From contig CAZKQW010000004.1 in assembly GCA_964555055.1 (NCBI GenBank), positions 146,598-210,597 of the forward strand: DNA of 64,000 nt. The letters are read 5' to 3'. Every line of letters starts with the position of its first letter. Position 1 is the stretch's first letter. This document shows positions 37,301 through 46,869 of this stretch, piece after piece. This DNA is from GCA-016699445 sp964555055 (GTDB lineage Bacteria; UBA10199; JACPAL01; GCA-016699445). The notes beneath the pieces were generated by a model. It was not told where the DNA came from and did not search any database. It saw only the letters and a program-made list of their open reading frames with translations. The translations under genes were made by a program, and so were the position numbers.

Positions 37301-38503
37301 CATGAAGGTCGTGAGCGTGAGAAATACCAAGTCATTTATGGGGCCAAGCTTTTGGTGAAGGATGGTGATACAGTAAAGAAGGGTCAGATGCTGGCCGAAT
37401 GGGATCCTTATACAACGCCCATCCTTACGGAAGTTGCAGGTCATGTGAAGTTCGGCGACATCGTTGAAGGAACGTCCATGCAGGAGCAAGTCGATGAAGT
37501 GACGGGCCTTTCCCGTAAGGTGGTCACCGAGTCCAAGGACCCGGATTTGAGGCCGCGTATTTCCATTAAAGACGCCGAAGCGAAGGGAGCCACGAAGAAG
37601 ATCGCGGGTACGGAGCGCGAAGCCCGTTACCTATTGCCGGTCGGCGCCAATATCGTCGTCGCGGAAGGTCAAGAAGTAGTCGCTGGTGATATCATCGCCA
37701 AAATCCCTCGTGAAACGACGAAGACAAAGGATATCACCGGAGGTCTTCCCCGCGTGGCCGAACTTTTTGAGGCTCGGAAACCTAAAGAAACGGCAATTAT
37801 CAGTGAGGTCGATGGTTACGTTTCCTTCGGTAAAGACACGAAGGGTAAGAGAAAGGTCTTAATCAAGCCCGAGACGGGCGATGCCATCGAGTATTTGATT
37901 CCCCGCGGCAAGCACATCGGCGTACATGAGGGAGACTTTATCCGTGCTGGTGAGCCTTTAATGGATGGAGCGGCCAATCCGCACGATATTCTTAAGGTTT
38001 TAGGTGCGAAGGCTTTGGCTAAATATTTAGTAGACGAAATTCAAGAAGTGTACCGTCTCCAAGGTGTTAAGATTAACGATAAACACATCGAAGTCATCGT
38101 GCGTCAAATGTTGAGAAAGGTGCGAATCAAGGAAGTGGGTGACACGGATTTCTTGGAAGACGACACGGTGGATAAGGCCGACTTCGAAGAAGAAAATGAA
38201 CGCATCAAAAAGAAGGGGAGTGCTCCGGCAACTGGAGAATCGATTCTCCTTGGAATCACAAAAGCCTCCCTATCGACGGACAGCTTCATTTCCGCTGCAT
38301 CCTTCCAAGAAACCACGAAGGTGCTCACGGAAGCGTCCGTGTGTGGTAGTGTGGATATCCTTCGTGGACTTAAAGAAAATGTCATTATGGGGCGCCTGAT
38401 CCCCGCTGGGACTGGACTCATGAGGTATAAGAGTTTGAAACTTGAAACGGAGAACTTGGATTTGCCTGAGGAAGGAGACTTTGCCCTGGGAGAAACGGCC
38501 TAA
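34382..38503 (+). CDS. rpoC: RNA polymerase beta' subunit
   Basis: A 1373-residue subunit holding the active site. The N-terminal zinc ribbon is CNCGKYKRMKHRGIICEKCG; the catalytic Mg site is NADFDGDQMAVH; the second zinc site is CQATRGICIKCYGRDL. Bridge-helix and trigger-loop regions are full length. ATGA overlap with rpoB assures equal production. It ends before an inverted repeat preceding rpsL. Confidence 0.99.
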   Translation: MSEIFNFFEKPKDPISYTGVKITIASSDKILEWSHGEVKKPETINYRTFKPERDGLFCAKIFGPVKDYECNCGKYKRMKHRGIICEKCGVEVISSRVRRERMGHITLASPVAHIWFLKSLPSRIGTMLDMTLKDLEKVLYCEAYVVTDPGSTELVEGEIITEARYQKMKAEYGNKFVAGIGGEVVRDMLRKIDLDELAKKLRKSVVATKSEATRKKISRRLKLIESLIKSGNKADWMMLDVIPVLPPDLRPLVPLDGGRFATSDLNDLYRRVINRNNRLKRLMELNAPDIIIRNEKRMLQEAVDALFDNGRRGKVFTGPNKRPLRSLSDMLKGKQGRFRQNLLGKRVDYSGRSVIVVGPELRLHQCGLPKVMALELFKPFIYQKLEERGYVSTIKGAKKMVEKERPEVWDVLEEVIKEHPVLLNRAPTLHRLGIQAFEPVLIEGKAIQLHPLVCTAFNADFDGDQMAVHVPLSVEAQIEARVLMMSTNNILSPASGKPIIVPSQDMVLGIYYLTREMPFARGEGKIFSSPDEVRIAYDAGELDLHARIKVRIDDVRYDTTAGRVLLFEIVPAGIPFELTNKVMDKKSIADLVEQCYRVAGNKSTVLLADHLKDLGFAAAAKAGISISIDDMKIPTAKDKLLQSANKEVRDIETQYQDGLITSGEKYNKVIDIWAQTTEEISKEMMKEISRETIEGENQEKKEILSFNPVFIMSDSGARGSAQQMRQLAGMRGLMAKPSGEIIETPITANFREGLTVLQYFISTHGARKGLADTALKTANSGYLTRRLVDVSQDMIVLEEDCGTLDGIEVSALIEGGEIIEPMGTRILGRVALEDIVDPYTGETIVEAGQEITEALVPRIENSGLEKVKIRSGLTCQATRGICIKCYGRDLARGQMVNIGEAVGVIAAQSIGEPGTQLTMRTFHIGGAASRRVEQTSLESRSEGVVKFHGLKSVTNKEKTLTVMNRNGEIAIMDHEGREREKYQVIYGAKLLVKDGDTVKKGQMLAEWDPYTTPILTEVAGHVKFGDIVEGTSMQEQVDEVTGLSRKVVTESKDPDLRPRISIKDAEAKGATKKIAGTEREARYLLPVGANIVVAEGQEVVAGDIIAKIPRETTKTKDITGGLPRVAELFEARKPKETAIISEVDGYVSFGKDTKGKRKVLIKPETGDAIEYLIPRGKHIGVHEGDFIRAGEPLMDGAANPHDILKVLGAKALAKYLVDEIQEVYRLQGVKINDKHIEVIVRQMLRKVRIKEVGDTDFLEDDTVDKADFEEENERIKKKGSAPATGESILLGITKASLSTDSFISAASFQETTKVLTEASVCGSVDILRGLKENVIMGRLIPAGTGLMRYKSLKLETENLDLPEEGDFALGETA

Positions 38504-38508
38504 GCGAG

Positions 38509-38534
38509 TCAAAGATCGATCCAAAAGTCTTTGA
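38509..38534 (+). promoter_or_regulatory. Inverted repeat between rpoC and rpsL
   Basis: TCAAAGA and TCTTTGA (seven-base arms, 12-base loop) lie just after rpoC. It could be a weak hairpin in the leader of rpsL. No T run follows, so it is not a terminator. Confidence 0.35.
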
Positions 38535-38578
38535 CAGCGTTAGGAGCGTTTGTTAGCAGGAGCAACTTTTTTAAAATT

Positions 38579-38950
38579 ATGCCCACTATTAACCAGCTTG
38601 TCCGACATGGACGTGAACAATTAGCGAACCGAACGACAGCCCCTGCCTTGGCGAATTGCCCTCAAAAACGGGGAGTCTGTGTCCGTGTTTATACTACAAC
38701 CCCTAAGAAACCAAATTCAGCCTTGCGTAAGGTCGCTCGTGTAAGATTGACCAATGGAATCGAGGTTTCAGCTTATATTCCGGGAGAGGGGCATAACCTC
38801 CAAGAGCACTCTGTAGTCTTGGTGAGAGGTGGTCGCGTGAAGGATTTGCCGGGTGTGCGTTATCACATCGTCCGTGGGACTTTGGATACGACCGGTGTTG
38901 AAAAGAGAAAAAAGAGTCGTTCCAAATACGGAACCAAACAACCCAAGTAA
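38579..38950 (+). CDS. rpsL: 30S ribosomal protein S12
   Basis: A 123-residue decoding-centre protein. TTTPKKPNSALRKVARVRL and 'GGRVKDLPGVRYHIVRG' keep the lysines whose change gives streptomycin resistance (Lys43, Lys88), so the ribosome should be sensitive. ATG 38579 gives MPTINQLVR, the standard start. Purine-rich AGGAGC lies about 17 bases upstream, unusually far. Confidence 0.98.
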   Translation: MPTINQLVRHGREQLANRTTAPALANCPQKRGVCVRVYTTTPKKPNSALRKVARVRLTNGIEVSAYIPGEGHNLQEHSVVLVRGGRVKDLPGVRYHIVRGTLDTTGVEKRKKSRSKYGTKQPK

Positions 38951-38970
38951 GGGGTATTAGGTAGATTTTT

Positions 38971-39441
38971 ATGGCAAGAAAAGGTCAGACACAAAAGCGC
39001 GACATCCTTCCCGATCCGAAGTTCAAGGATAAGCTCGTTTCCAAGCTTATCAATAAGATCATGCTGCAGGGTAAAAAGCCTGCGGCCGAGAAGATCGTCT
39101 ACGAAGCCTTCAATCTCGTAAGCGAAAAGACCAAAGATGATCCTTTAAAGGTCTTCAAGGAATCCCTGGAGAACATCAAGCCCATGCTGGAGGTTCGTTC
39201 CCGTCGCGTGGGCGGTGCGACGTACCAAGTTCCGATGGAAGTGCGTCCCGATCGTAAGGTGTCGTTGGGGCTCCGTTGGCTCGTTCTTCACGCGCGTGAG
39301 CGTGGGGAGAAGTCGATGGAAGAGAAGTTGGCCGGTGAAATCCTCGATGCCTTGCAAAAGCGCGGCGGTTCCATCAAGAAGCGCGAGGACGTCCATCGCA
39401 TGGCGGAAGCCAACCGTGCGTTCGCCCATTATCGCTGGTAA
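38971..39441 (+). CDS. rpsG: 30S ribosomal protein S7
   Basis: A 156-residue primary 16S rRNA-binding protein that organises the 30S head. 'ARKGQTQKRDILPDPKFKDKLVSKLINKIM' and 'VGGATYQVPMEVRPDRKVSLGLRW' are diagnostic. It ends before a terminator-like hairpin that precedes fusA. Confidence 0.98.
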   Translation: MARKGQTQKRDILPDPKFKDKLVSKLINKIMLQGKKPAAEKIVYEAFNLVSEKTKDDPLKVFKESLENIKPMLEVRSRRVGGATYQVPMEVRPDRKVSLGLRWLVLHARERGEKSMEEKLAGEILDALQKRGGSIKKREDVHRMAEANRAFAHYRW

Positions 39442-39460
39442 CTTAAGGTGTTTTTAAAGA

Positions 39461-39494
39461 GGGGCAGGGTCAAACCTGCCCCTTATTTATTTTT
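39461..39494 (+). terminator. Terminator-like hairpin flush with the fusA start
   Basis: GGGGCAGG (39461-39468), loop GTCAAA, CCTGCCCC (39475-39482), then TTATTTATTTTT. The T-rich tail runs directly into the fusA ATG at 39495. It may terminate part of rpoC-rpsLG transcripts or gate fusA expression; there is no other ribosome binding site in front of fusA. Confidence 0.8.
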
Positions 39495-41591
39495 ATGTCC
39501 GATGGTTCGTCCCATTCAAGCCCGCTGAGCCGTACCAGGAATATCGGCATCATCGCCCATATCGATGCGGGGAAGACGACGACGACGGAACGCATTCTCT
39601 TTTACACCGGGACCAACCATAAGATTGGTGAAGTGGACGAAGGGACGGCAACCATGGATTGGATGCCCCAAGAGCAGGAGCGGGGAATCACGATCACGTC
39701 CGCGGCGACGACGTGTTTTTGGGAGGGTCGTCGCATCAATATCATTGATACGCCGGGGCATGTCGATTTCACGATCGAGGTCGAGCGGTCTCTGCGGGTT
39801 TTAGACGGGGCTGTCGGTGTTTTCTGCGGTGTTTCCGGGGTGCAGCCCCAGTCGGAGACGGTGTGGCGTCAAGCGAATCGATACAAAGTGCCGCGCATCG
39901 CCTTCGTGAATAAAATGGATCGGATCGGCGCCGACTTTTTCGCTGCCGTCCAATCCATGAAGGACAGATTGGGCGCGAACCCGGTGCCTTTCACGCTGCC
40001 GATCGGCTCCGAGGATAATTTTCGGGGCGTCGTCGGATTATTGAGGAAGAAGGCTTTTCTGTTCGATGAAGCCTCGCAAGGATTGAAGATCCAAGAGATC
40101 GATGTGCCCGAAGACATGCTCGAAACCGTCGAGGAGTACCGGGAGAGGCTGATCGAAGAGGTCGCCTCCCACGATGACGTCTTGATGGATCGTTACCTCG
40201 GCGGGCAGTCCCTTTCGGAGGAGGAAATCCTGGCAGGCGCCCGGAGAGCAACGATCGGTCTGAAGATGACTCCGGTTTTTTGCGGGTCTTCGTTCAAGAA
40301 TAAGGGTGTGCAGTTGCTATTGGACGGCGTCGTGGATTTGCTGCCGTCGCCTCTGGATGTCCCTCCGATTCAAGGGTGGCAGCCGGGCGATAAAGATAAA
40401 GTCTTGGAGAGGAAGACGAACGTCGAAGAACCTTTCGCGGCTTTGGCGTTCAAGATTATGAATGATCCCTTCGTCGGAAGTCTCACGTACTTCCGCGTGT
40501 ATTCGGGATCGCTCAAGAGCGGGACGTATTTTTACAATTCGACGAAGGGTAAAAGGGAGCGCGTGAGCCGCCTTTTGCGGATGCACGCGAACCGCCGCGA
40601 GGAAATCGAAGAAGTGAGCGCCGGAGACATAGCCGCCGTCGTCGGGTTGAAGCAGACGACGACGGGGGATACGATGTGCGAAGAGGGAAGGCCCATCGTG
40701 CTGGAGTCGATGGAGTTCCCGAATCCCGTGATCTCGGTGGCGATCGAGCCGAAGACGAACGCCGACCAGGATAAATTAGCGGCATCGTTAAATCGATTGG
40801 CCATGGAGGATCCCTCCTTCAGGATGAAGGTCGATGTAGAAACGGGGCAGACGATCATTTCGGGGATGGGTGAACTTCACCTCGAGATCATCGTCGATCG
40901 GTTGTTGCGAGAGTTCAAAGTAGCCGCCAACGTGGGTAAACCCCAGGTGGCCTACCGAGAAACGTTTTTAGGAACGGTCGAGGCGGAGCATAAATATATC
41001 CGCCAAACCGGAGGTCGGGGCCAGTACGGACACGTCGCGCTGAAAGTGGAACCCCTCGAGCGGGGCAAGGGGAATGAGATTGTCGATGCGACCGTCGGCG
41101 GCGTCATTCCGAAAGAGTTTTTGCCGGCCGTCCGTAAGGGGATCGAAGAGTCCCTCGAAACCGGATTCTTGGTGGGATACCCGATCGTCGATGTGAAGGT
41201 GACGATCCTGGGTGGTTCGTTCCATGAGGTGGATTCGTCGGAAATCGCCTTTAAAATAGCGGCTTCCTTGGCGATGCGAGAAGCTTCGGAGAAGGCCGGA
41301 ATTTTATTGCTCGAACCGATGATGAAGCTTGAAGTTACCGTTCCGGAAGAGTATGTGGGCGCCGCCGTCGGGGACCTCAACGCACGGCGCGGGCGGATCG
41401 TGAAGTCGGGAATCGTCGCCGGCTACCAAGTGGTCGATGCCCATGTTCCCTTGGCGAAGATGTTCGGATACGCGACGGATCTCCGTTCTCTGACTCAGGG
41501 GCGAGGGACGTTTACGATGGAGTTTGATAGTTACGAGGTGGTGCCGAGGAATATTGCGGACGAAATTATAGCAAAAATACAAGGAAGGTAA
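39495..41591 (+). CDS. fusA: Elongation factor G
   Basis: A 698-residue translocation GTPase. G1 AHIDAGKTTTTE, G2 RGITITSAAT, G3 DTPGHVDF, G4 NKMDRIGADFF; domains II-V follow in normal order ('GAAVGDLNARRGRI' near the end). N-terminal MSDGSSHSSPLSRTRNIG is slightly extended. ATG 39495 is the only start before G1, and sits on the T-rich tail of a hairpin with no Shine-Dalgarno. Its codon use is markedly GC-rich compared with rpoB. tuf copy 2 follows five bases after its stop. Confidence 0.98.
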   Translation: MSDGSSHSSPLSRTRNIGIIAHIDAGKTTTTERILFYTGTNHKIGEVDEGTATMDWMPQEQERGITITSAATTCFWEGRRINIIDTPGHVDFTIEVERSLRVLDGAVGVFCGVSGVQPQSETVWRQANRYKVPRIAFVNKMDRIGADFFAAVQSMKDRLGANPVPFTLPIGSEDNFRGVVGLLRKKAFLFDEASQGLKIQEIDVPEDMLETVEEYRERLIEEVASHDDVLMDRYLGGQSLSEEEILAGARRATIGLKMTPVFCGSSFKNKGVQLLLDGVVDLLPSPLDVPPIQGWQPGDKDKVLERKTNVEEPFAALAFKIMNDPFVGSLTYFRVYSGSLKSGTYFYNSTKGKRERVSRLLRMHANRREEIEEVSAGDIAAVVGLKQTTTGDTMCEEGRPIVLESMEFPNPVISVAIEPKTNADQDKLAASLNRLAMEDPSFRMKVDVETGQTIISGMGELHLEIIVDRLLREFKVAANVGKPQVAYRETFLGTVEAEHKYIRQTGGRGQYGHVALKVEPLERGKGNEIVDATVGGVIPKEFLPAVRKGIEESLETGFLVGYPIVDVKVTILGGSFHEVDSSEIAFKIAASLAMREASEKAGILLLEPMMKLEVTVPEEYVGAAVGDLNARRGRIVKSGIVAGYQVVDAHVPLAKMFGYATDLRSLTQGRGTFTMEFDSYEVVPRNIADEIIAKIQGR

Positions 41592-41596
41592 AACTT

Positions 41597-42787
<1,191 letters not shown>

Positions 42788-42807
42788 AGGAGTTTTAAGG
42801 AATTTTT

Positions 42808-43128
42808 ATGGATTACGAAAAAGGTCCCAAAATCAGAATACGCCTCAAAGGCTTCGATTATAGGCTTCTAGACACGTCGACGGGTGAAATCGTCGAAACC
42901 GTCCGCAGGACGGGAGGTCATATCGCGGGTCCCATCCCGTTACCGACCAAGATCGAGCGCTATTGCGTCTTGCGTTCCCCACACGTGGATAAGAAGTCGC
43001 GCGAGCAATTCGAAGTGCGTACGCACAAGAGGATGCTTGATATCCTCGAGCCCACCCAACAAACGATCGATGCGCTGATGAAGCTCGAGCTTTCCGCCGG
43101 CGTGGAAGTCGAAATTAAAATGATGTGA
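42808..43128 (+). CDS. rpsJ: 30S ribosomal protein S10
   Basis: A 106-residue protein of the 30S head, also NusE in antitermination complexes. 'KIRIRLKGFDYRLLDTS' and 'RTGGHIAGPIPLPTKIERYCVLRSPHVDKKSREQF' (split here for length: RTGGHIAGPIPLP, KIERYCVLRSPHV, KKSREQF) are diagnostic. AAGGA precedes the ATG. First gene of the S10 array. Confidence 0.98.
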   Translation: MDYEKGPKIRIRLKGFDYRLLDTSTGEIVETVRRTGGHIAGPIPLPTKIERYCVLRSPHVDKKSREQFEVRTHKRMLDILEPTQQTIDALMKLELSAGVEVEIKMM

Positions 43129-43135
43129 GTCTATT

Positions 43136-43771
43136 ATGGCAGATATTCTCGGTAAAAAAATCGGAATGACGCAGGTATTCGACGAAAAGGGTGACGCGGT
43201 TTCTGTCACCGTCGTGCAGGCGGGTCCTTGCGTGGTCGTTCAAAGAAAAACCAAGGCGAAAGATGGTTACGACGCCATTCAGGTGGGTTTCGACGAGTTG
43301 CCGGAATCCAAGGCGAAGAAAAAGAGTAAGCCTCTTTTGAGCCACTATCAAAAGAAGGGCGTGAAGCCGCAGCGTTTCCTGCAGGAGTTTCGGGTATCTG
43401 CCGATGCGGCTTTCGAGGTGGGTCAGCGGTTGACCGTCGAGATTTTCAAGGCGGGTGAGATTGTGAATGTTTCTGGGGTCTCGAAAGGTAAGGGGTTTGC
43501 AGGTGTCATCAAGAGGCATGGTAAGGCGGGCGGTCCGGCGACTCACGGTTCCCGTTTTCACCGCTCCACCGGCTCCATCGGGCAAAGGACTTCTCCCGGT
43601 GAGGTTTTCAAAAACATGAAATTGCCTGGGCATTTGGGTTCCGAAAAAGTGACCGTGAAAAAGTTGAGGGTTGTTGAGGTTCGGCCTCAAGACCATTTGA
43701 TTTTCATTCGGGGTGCCGTGCCGGGAGGTGTGAATAACCTCCTGTCGATCCGTTCCGAAAAAACAGCCTAA
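43136..43771 (+). CDS. rplC: 50S ribosomal protein L3
   Basis: A 211-residue early-assembly protein near the peptidyl-transferase centre. 'LGKKIGMTQVFDEKGD', 'GKGFAGVIKRHG' and 'HGSRFHRSTGSIGQRTSPG' are characteristic. Its start lies seven bases after rpsJ. Confidence 0.98.
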   Translation: MADILGKKIGMTQVFDEKGDAVSVTVVQAGPCVVVQRKTKAKDGYDAIQVGFDELPESKAKKKSKPLLSHYQKKGVKPQRFLQEFRVSADAAFEVGQRLTVEIFKAGEIVNVSGVSKGKGFAGVIKRHGKAGGPATHGSRFHRSTGSIGQRTSPGEVFKNMKLPGHLGSEKVTVKKLRVVEVRPQDHLIFIRGAVPGGVNNLLSIRSEKTA

Positions 43772-43801
43772 CGATTCTCTATCATATTATAAGGATGATT
43801 T

Positions 43802-44416
43802 ATGTCTGAAGTAACTATTTACGATGTGGCCAAGAAAAAGGTGGGTTCCGTCACCTTGTCGGAGAAGTTCGAGAGTTACGTCAATGCCGGGGCCATCTAT
43901 CAGGCAGTGTTGGCCCAGCAGACGAATGCGAGGCAGGGGAACGCTAAGGTCAAAAATAGGCATGAAGTGTCCGGAAGCACCAAGAAGATATATCGTCAAA
44001 AGGGAACCGGCGGAGCGCGTCACGGTGACCGTAAGGCTCCTTTGTTCGTGGGTGGCGGGCAAGCCTTCGGGCCTAAGCCTAAGGACTATGATGTCAGGGT
44101 GCCCCAGAAGATTAGAAAAGGGGCTTTGAGGGCCGCTATTGTTGATCGAAACAGGCAGCAGAAGTTTTGGGTTCTGGACGAGATTAAAATAAAAGAGCCG
44201 AAAACAAAAAAAGCACTGGAAATTTTTAAAAACTTTGGCATATCAAACGCCCTCGTCGTTTTGACCGGAAGTAACAATCCTGTCGAGAAGTCGATTAGAA
44301 ACCTTAAGAATTTTAGCGTTTGTCGTGCGGATGAGGTCAGCGTGCGGGATGTTCTGCGGCACGAACATCTCGTTCTTACGAAGGAATCCTACGAAAAAAT
44401 TCTGGAAAGAGTATAG
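43802..44416 (+). CDS. rplD: 50S ribosomal protein L4
   Basis: A 204-residue protein lining the exit tunnel. The extended tunnel loop 'RQKGTGGARHGDRKAPLFVGGGQAFGPKPKDY' (written in parts: RQKGTGGARHGDRK, FVGGGQAFGPKPKDY) is intact, which is the site of macrolide-resistance changes elsewhere. In E. coli L4 autoregulates the S10 operon; no matching leader can be seen here. Confidence 0.97.
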   Translation: MSEVTIYDVAKKKVGSVTLSEKFESYVNAGAIYQAVLAQQTNARQGNAKVKNRHEVSGSTKKIYRQKGTGGARHGDRKAPLFVGGGQAFGPKPKDYDVRVPQKIRKGALRAAIVDRNRQQKFWVLDEIKIKEPKTKKALEIFKNFGISNALVVLTGSNNPVEKSIRNLKNFSVCRADEVSVRDVLRHEHLVLTKESYEKILERV

Positions 44417-44419
44417 GGC

Positions 44420-44716
44420 GTGATCGTGAAACCATTTTACGAAATCATTAAGAAGCCTCTGGTGACCGAGAAATCGGTCGTCGTCCGTGGGGAAAATAAC
44501 GTTTATTCCTTTGAAGTCGCTTTGGACGCCTCAAAGCCTGCCATTAAGGACGCCGTTCAAGGCTATTTCAAGGTTCGGGTGAAGGGCGTGCGTACGCTCG
44601 TCGTGCGCGGTAACAAGCGGCGTATCGGTCGGTACTCCGGTCGTCGCGGCAATTGGAAGAAAGCTCTGGTCGAGTTGGTTGAGGGTCAAAAGATAGACAT
44701 CTTCGAGGTTAAATAA
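44420..44716 (+). CDS. rplW: 50S ribosomal protein L23
   Basis: A 98-residue protein at the tunnel exit, docking trigger factor and SRP. 'YEIIKKPLVTEKS' and 'GNKRRIGRYSGRRGNWKKALVEL' are typical. Two GTG starts compete: 44420 (GGAAAGAG eight bases upstream) and 44426 (AGGG seven bases upstream); both give a plausible N-terminus. Confidence 0.95.
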   Translation: MIVKPFYEIIKKPLVTEKSVVVRGENNVYSFEVALDASKPAIKDAVQGYFKVRVKGVRTLVVRGNKRRIGRYSGRRGNWKKALVELVEGQKIDIFEVK

Positions 44717-44720
44717 TTTT

Positions 44721-45551
44721 ATGGCGGTCAAAACATTCAATCCAACAACGCCCAACCAGCGTTACCGTACGGTGATCGATTTTTCCCTTCTTTCGAAGGT
44801 GAGGCCTGAAAAGTCCCTTTTGTCGTCGAAGCCTAAGAAGGGTGGGCGTAACAATACGGGCCGCGTGACGATGCGTTTCATCGGGGGTGGTCATAAAAAG
44901 CGCTACCGCTTGATCGATTTCCGGCGTGATAAGGTGGGGGTTCCGGCTCGGGTCGAGACGATCGAGTATGATCCGAATAGGACCGCTTTCATCGCGAAGG
45001 TTCTTTATAAGGATGGTGAGCGTCGTTATATTTTGGCTCCTCATGGTTTGCGCGTTGGGGATTCCGTCTTAGCGTCCGAGGACGCGGAAATCCGTCCTGG
45101 TAATCATCTGCAGATCAAGAATATTCCCGTTGGTACGGAGATTCATAATATCGAGCTGTCTCCTGGTGTCGGTGGAAAGGTTGTGCGCAGCGCGGGAGGG
45201 ATGGCTCAGTTGGTCGCTAAGGAAGGGACCTATGCGCAGATACGCATGCCCTCCGGTGAAGTGAGGTTGATTCATTTGAACTGCTCCGCGACGATCGGGC
45301 AGGTGTCTAACTTGGACCATGAAAATGTGATTTTAGGGAAGGCGGGTCGTAGTCGTTGGTTGGGTCGTTTGCCGCGTCAGCGTGGTGTGGCGATGAACCC
45401 CGTCGATCATCCTCATGGGGGTGGTGAGGGTAAGTCGAAGGGTGGCAATCATCCGACGTCTCCTTGGGGAACGCCGGCCAAGGGTTATAAGACCCGTAAA
45501 AACAAGAGAACTCAGAAGTTTATCGTTAAAGATAGACGTCAAAAACTTTAG
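44721..45551 (+). CDS. rplB: 50S ribosomal protein L2
   Basis: A 276-residue protein required for 50S assembly and peptidyl transfer. The conserved His sits in MNPVDHPHGGGEGKSKGG near residue 232. SH3-like and OB-like domains precede it ('GGHKKRYRLIDFRRDK'). It starts four bases after rplW. Confidence 0.98.
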   Translation: MAVKTFNPTTPNQRYRTVIDFSLLSKVRPEKSLLSSKPKKGGRNNTGRVTMRFIGGGHKKRYRLIDFRRDKVGVPARVETIEYDPNRTAFIAKVLYKDGERRYILAPHGLRVGDSVLASEDAEIRPGNHLQIKNIPVGTEIHNIELSPGVGGKVVRSAGGMAQLVAKEGTYAQIRMPSGEVRLIHLNCSATIGQVSNLDHENVILGKAGRSRWLGRLPRQRGVAMNPVDHPHGGGEGKSKGGNHPTSPWGTPAKGYKTRKNKRTQKFIVKDRRQKL

Positions 45552-45560
45552 TAGGAGCTT

Positions 45561-45863
45561 ATGGCACGTTCGATTAAAAAAGGCCCCTTTATCGATGGGC
45601 ATGTGATGAAGAAGGTTAACGAAGCGATCGAGACGAAAAGTCGGAAGGTGATCAAGACGTGGTCTCGTCGTTCCACGGTGCTTCCCGATTTTGTGGGTCT
45701 CACGTTCGCCGTCCATAACGGGAAGAAGTTTATTCCTGTTTTTGTGTCGGAAAACATGGTGGGGCATAAGTTGGGCGAATTCGCTCCAACGAGAACTTAT
45801 AAAGGGCATACGGGTATCCGTAAGGAAGATAAATCGGGCTCTGCGATTCCTGCGAAGAAATAA
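45561..45863 (+). CDS. rpsS: 30S ribosomal protein S19
   Basis: A 100-residue protein of the 30S head contacting S13. 'ARSIKKGPFIDGHVMKK', 'VGLTFAVHNGKKFIPVFVSENMVGHKLGEF' (in parts: VGLTFAVHNGKKF, VSENMVGHKLGEF) and 'APTRTYKGH' are typical. AGGAG precedes ATG. Confidence 0.98.
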   Translation: MARSIKKGPFIDGHVMKKVNEAIETKSRKVIKTWSRRSTVLPDFVGLTFAVHNGKKFIPVFVSENMVGHKLGEFAPTRTYKGHTGIRKEDKSGSAIPAKK

Positions 45864-45871
45864 GGTTATTT

Positions 45872-46207
45872 ATGGCACAGTTTAAGGCTAAAATCAGTTA
45901 TTTAAGGGTTGCGCCCCGTAAGGTGCGTCTCGTCGTTGACGAGGTTCGGGGGCTGCCCGTCCAAAGGGCGATCGATATTTTGATGTTCGCAAAGAAAGCG
46001 TCCTCCATCGATATCTCGAAGTTGTTGAAGTCCGCGGTCGCGAATGCCGATAAAAAGGGTGGAGTGGATGTGGACAATCTTTACGTGAAGTCGATCTGTG
46101 TGGATCAAGGGCCGATCATTCGGCGTTATTTGGCTAGGGCTCGCGGGTCCGCGTCTCGTATTAATAAGAAAACAAGTCATATCACTGTTGTTCTAGAGGA
46201 GAAGTAA
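45872..46207 (+). CDS. rplV: 50S ribosomal protein L22
   Basis: A 111-residue protein whose long beta hairpin lines the exit tunnel opposite L4. 'YLRVAPRKVRLVVDEVRGLPV' is shortened here as LRVAPRKVRLVVDEVRG; 'RARGSASRINKKTSHITVVLEE' is the hairpin. Intact length. Confidence 0.98.
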   Translation: MAQFKAKISYLRVAPRKVRLVVDEVRGLPVQRAIDILMFAKKASSIDISKLLKSAVANADKKGGVDVDNLYVKSICVDQGPIIRRYLARARGSASRINKKTSHITVVLEEK

Positions 46208-46210
46208 GTC

Positions 46211-46867
46211 ATGGGTCAGAAGACACATCCGTTAGGTTTTCGATTGGGCATCACCAAGCCGTGGTTGTCCCATTGGTATAGCCGTAAAGAATATGCGAAG
46301 TTCGCTCGTGAAGATGATTTGATCCGTAAGACGGTAAAGGAAAAATTGTTCAATGCGGGAGTTTCCCATGTGACGATCGATCGCCGTGGGGCTTCGGCGA
46401 CCGTCAATATCCATACCGCCCGCCCTGGGTTGGTTATCGGTAAAAAAGGAACGGGTATCGATGGCTTGAAGGCGGATTTGGGTAAATTGATTAAACGCGA
46501 GATTCACGTCAACATCCATGAAGTGCGTAAGCCTGAGTTGGATGCCCAGTTGGTCGCCGAAAACATCTCTTTGCAGTTGGAGAGGCGTGTAGCTTTCCGC
46601 CGGGCTATGAAAAAGTCGGTGACTTCGACCCTGAAGTTCGGCGCCCAAGGGATTAAGGTTGTCTGCGCGGGGCGTCTGGCGGGCGCTGAGATCGCTCGTA
46701 CGGAGTGGTACCGTGAGGGGCGCGTCCCCTTGCAGACTTTAAGAGCGGACATCGATTACGGTCAGGCTGAGGCTTTAACGACCTACGGCAAGATCGGGGT
46801 GAAATGTTGGATTTATAAGGGTGAGATTTATCGGGAGCGTCAGGTTAAAGAAGGGCAGGTTGCTTAA
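46211..46867 (+). CDS. rpsC: 30S ribosomal protein S3
   Basis: A 218-residue mRNA-entry protein with a KH domain (VIGKKGTGIDGLKADL) and a C-terminal S3 domain ('GAQGIKVVCAGRLAGAEIAR', 'TYGKIGVKCWIYKGE'). Three bases separate it from rplV. Confidence 0.98.
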   Translation: MGQKTHPLGFRLGITKPWLSHWYSRKEYAKFAREDDLIRKTVKEKLFNAGVSHVTIDRRGASATVNIHTARPGLVIGKKGTGIDGLKADLGKLIKREIHVNIHEVRKPELDAQLVAENISLQLERRVAFRRAMKKSVTSTLKFGAQGIKVVCAGRLAGAEIARTEWYREGRVPLQTLRADIDYGQAEALTTYGKIGVKCWIYKGEIYRERQVKEGQVA

Positions 46868-46869
46868 TC

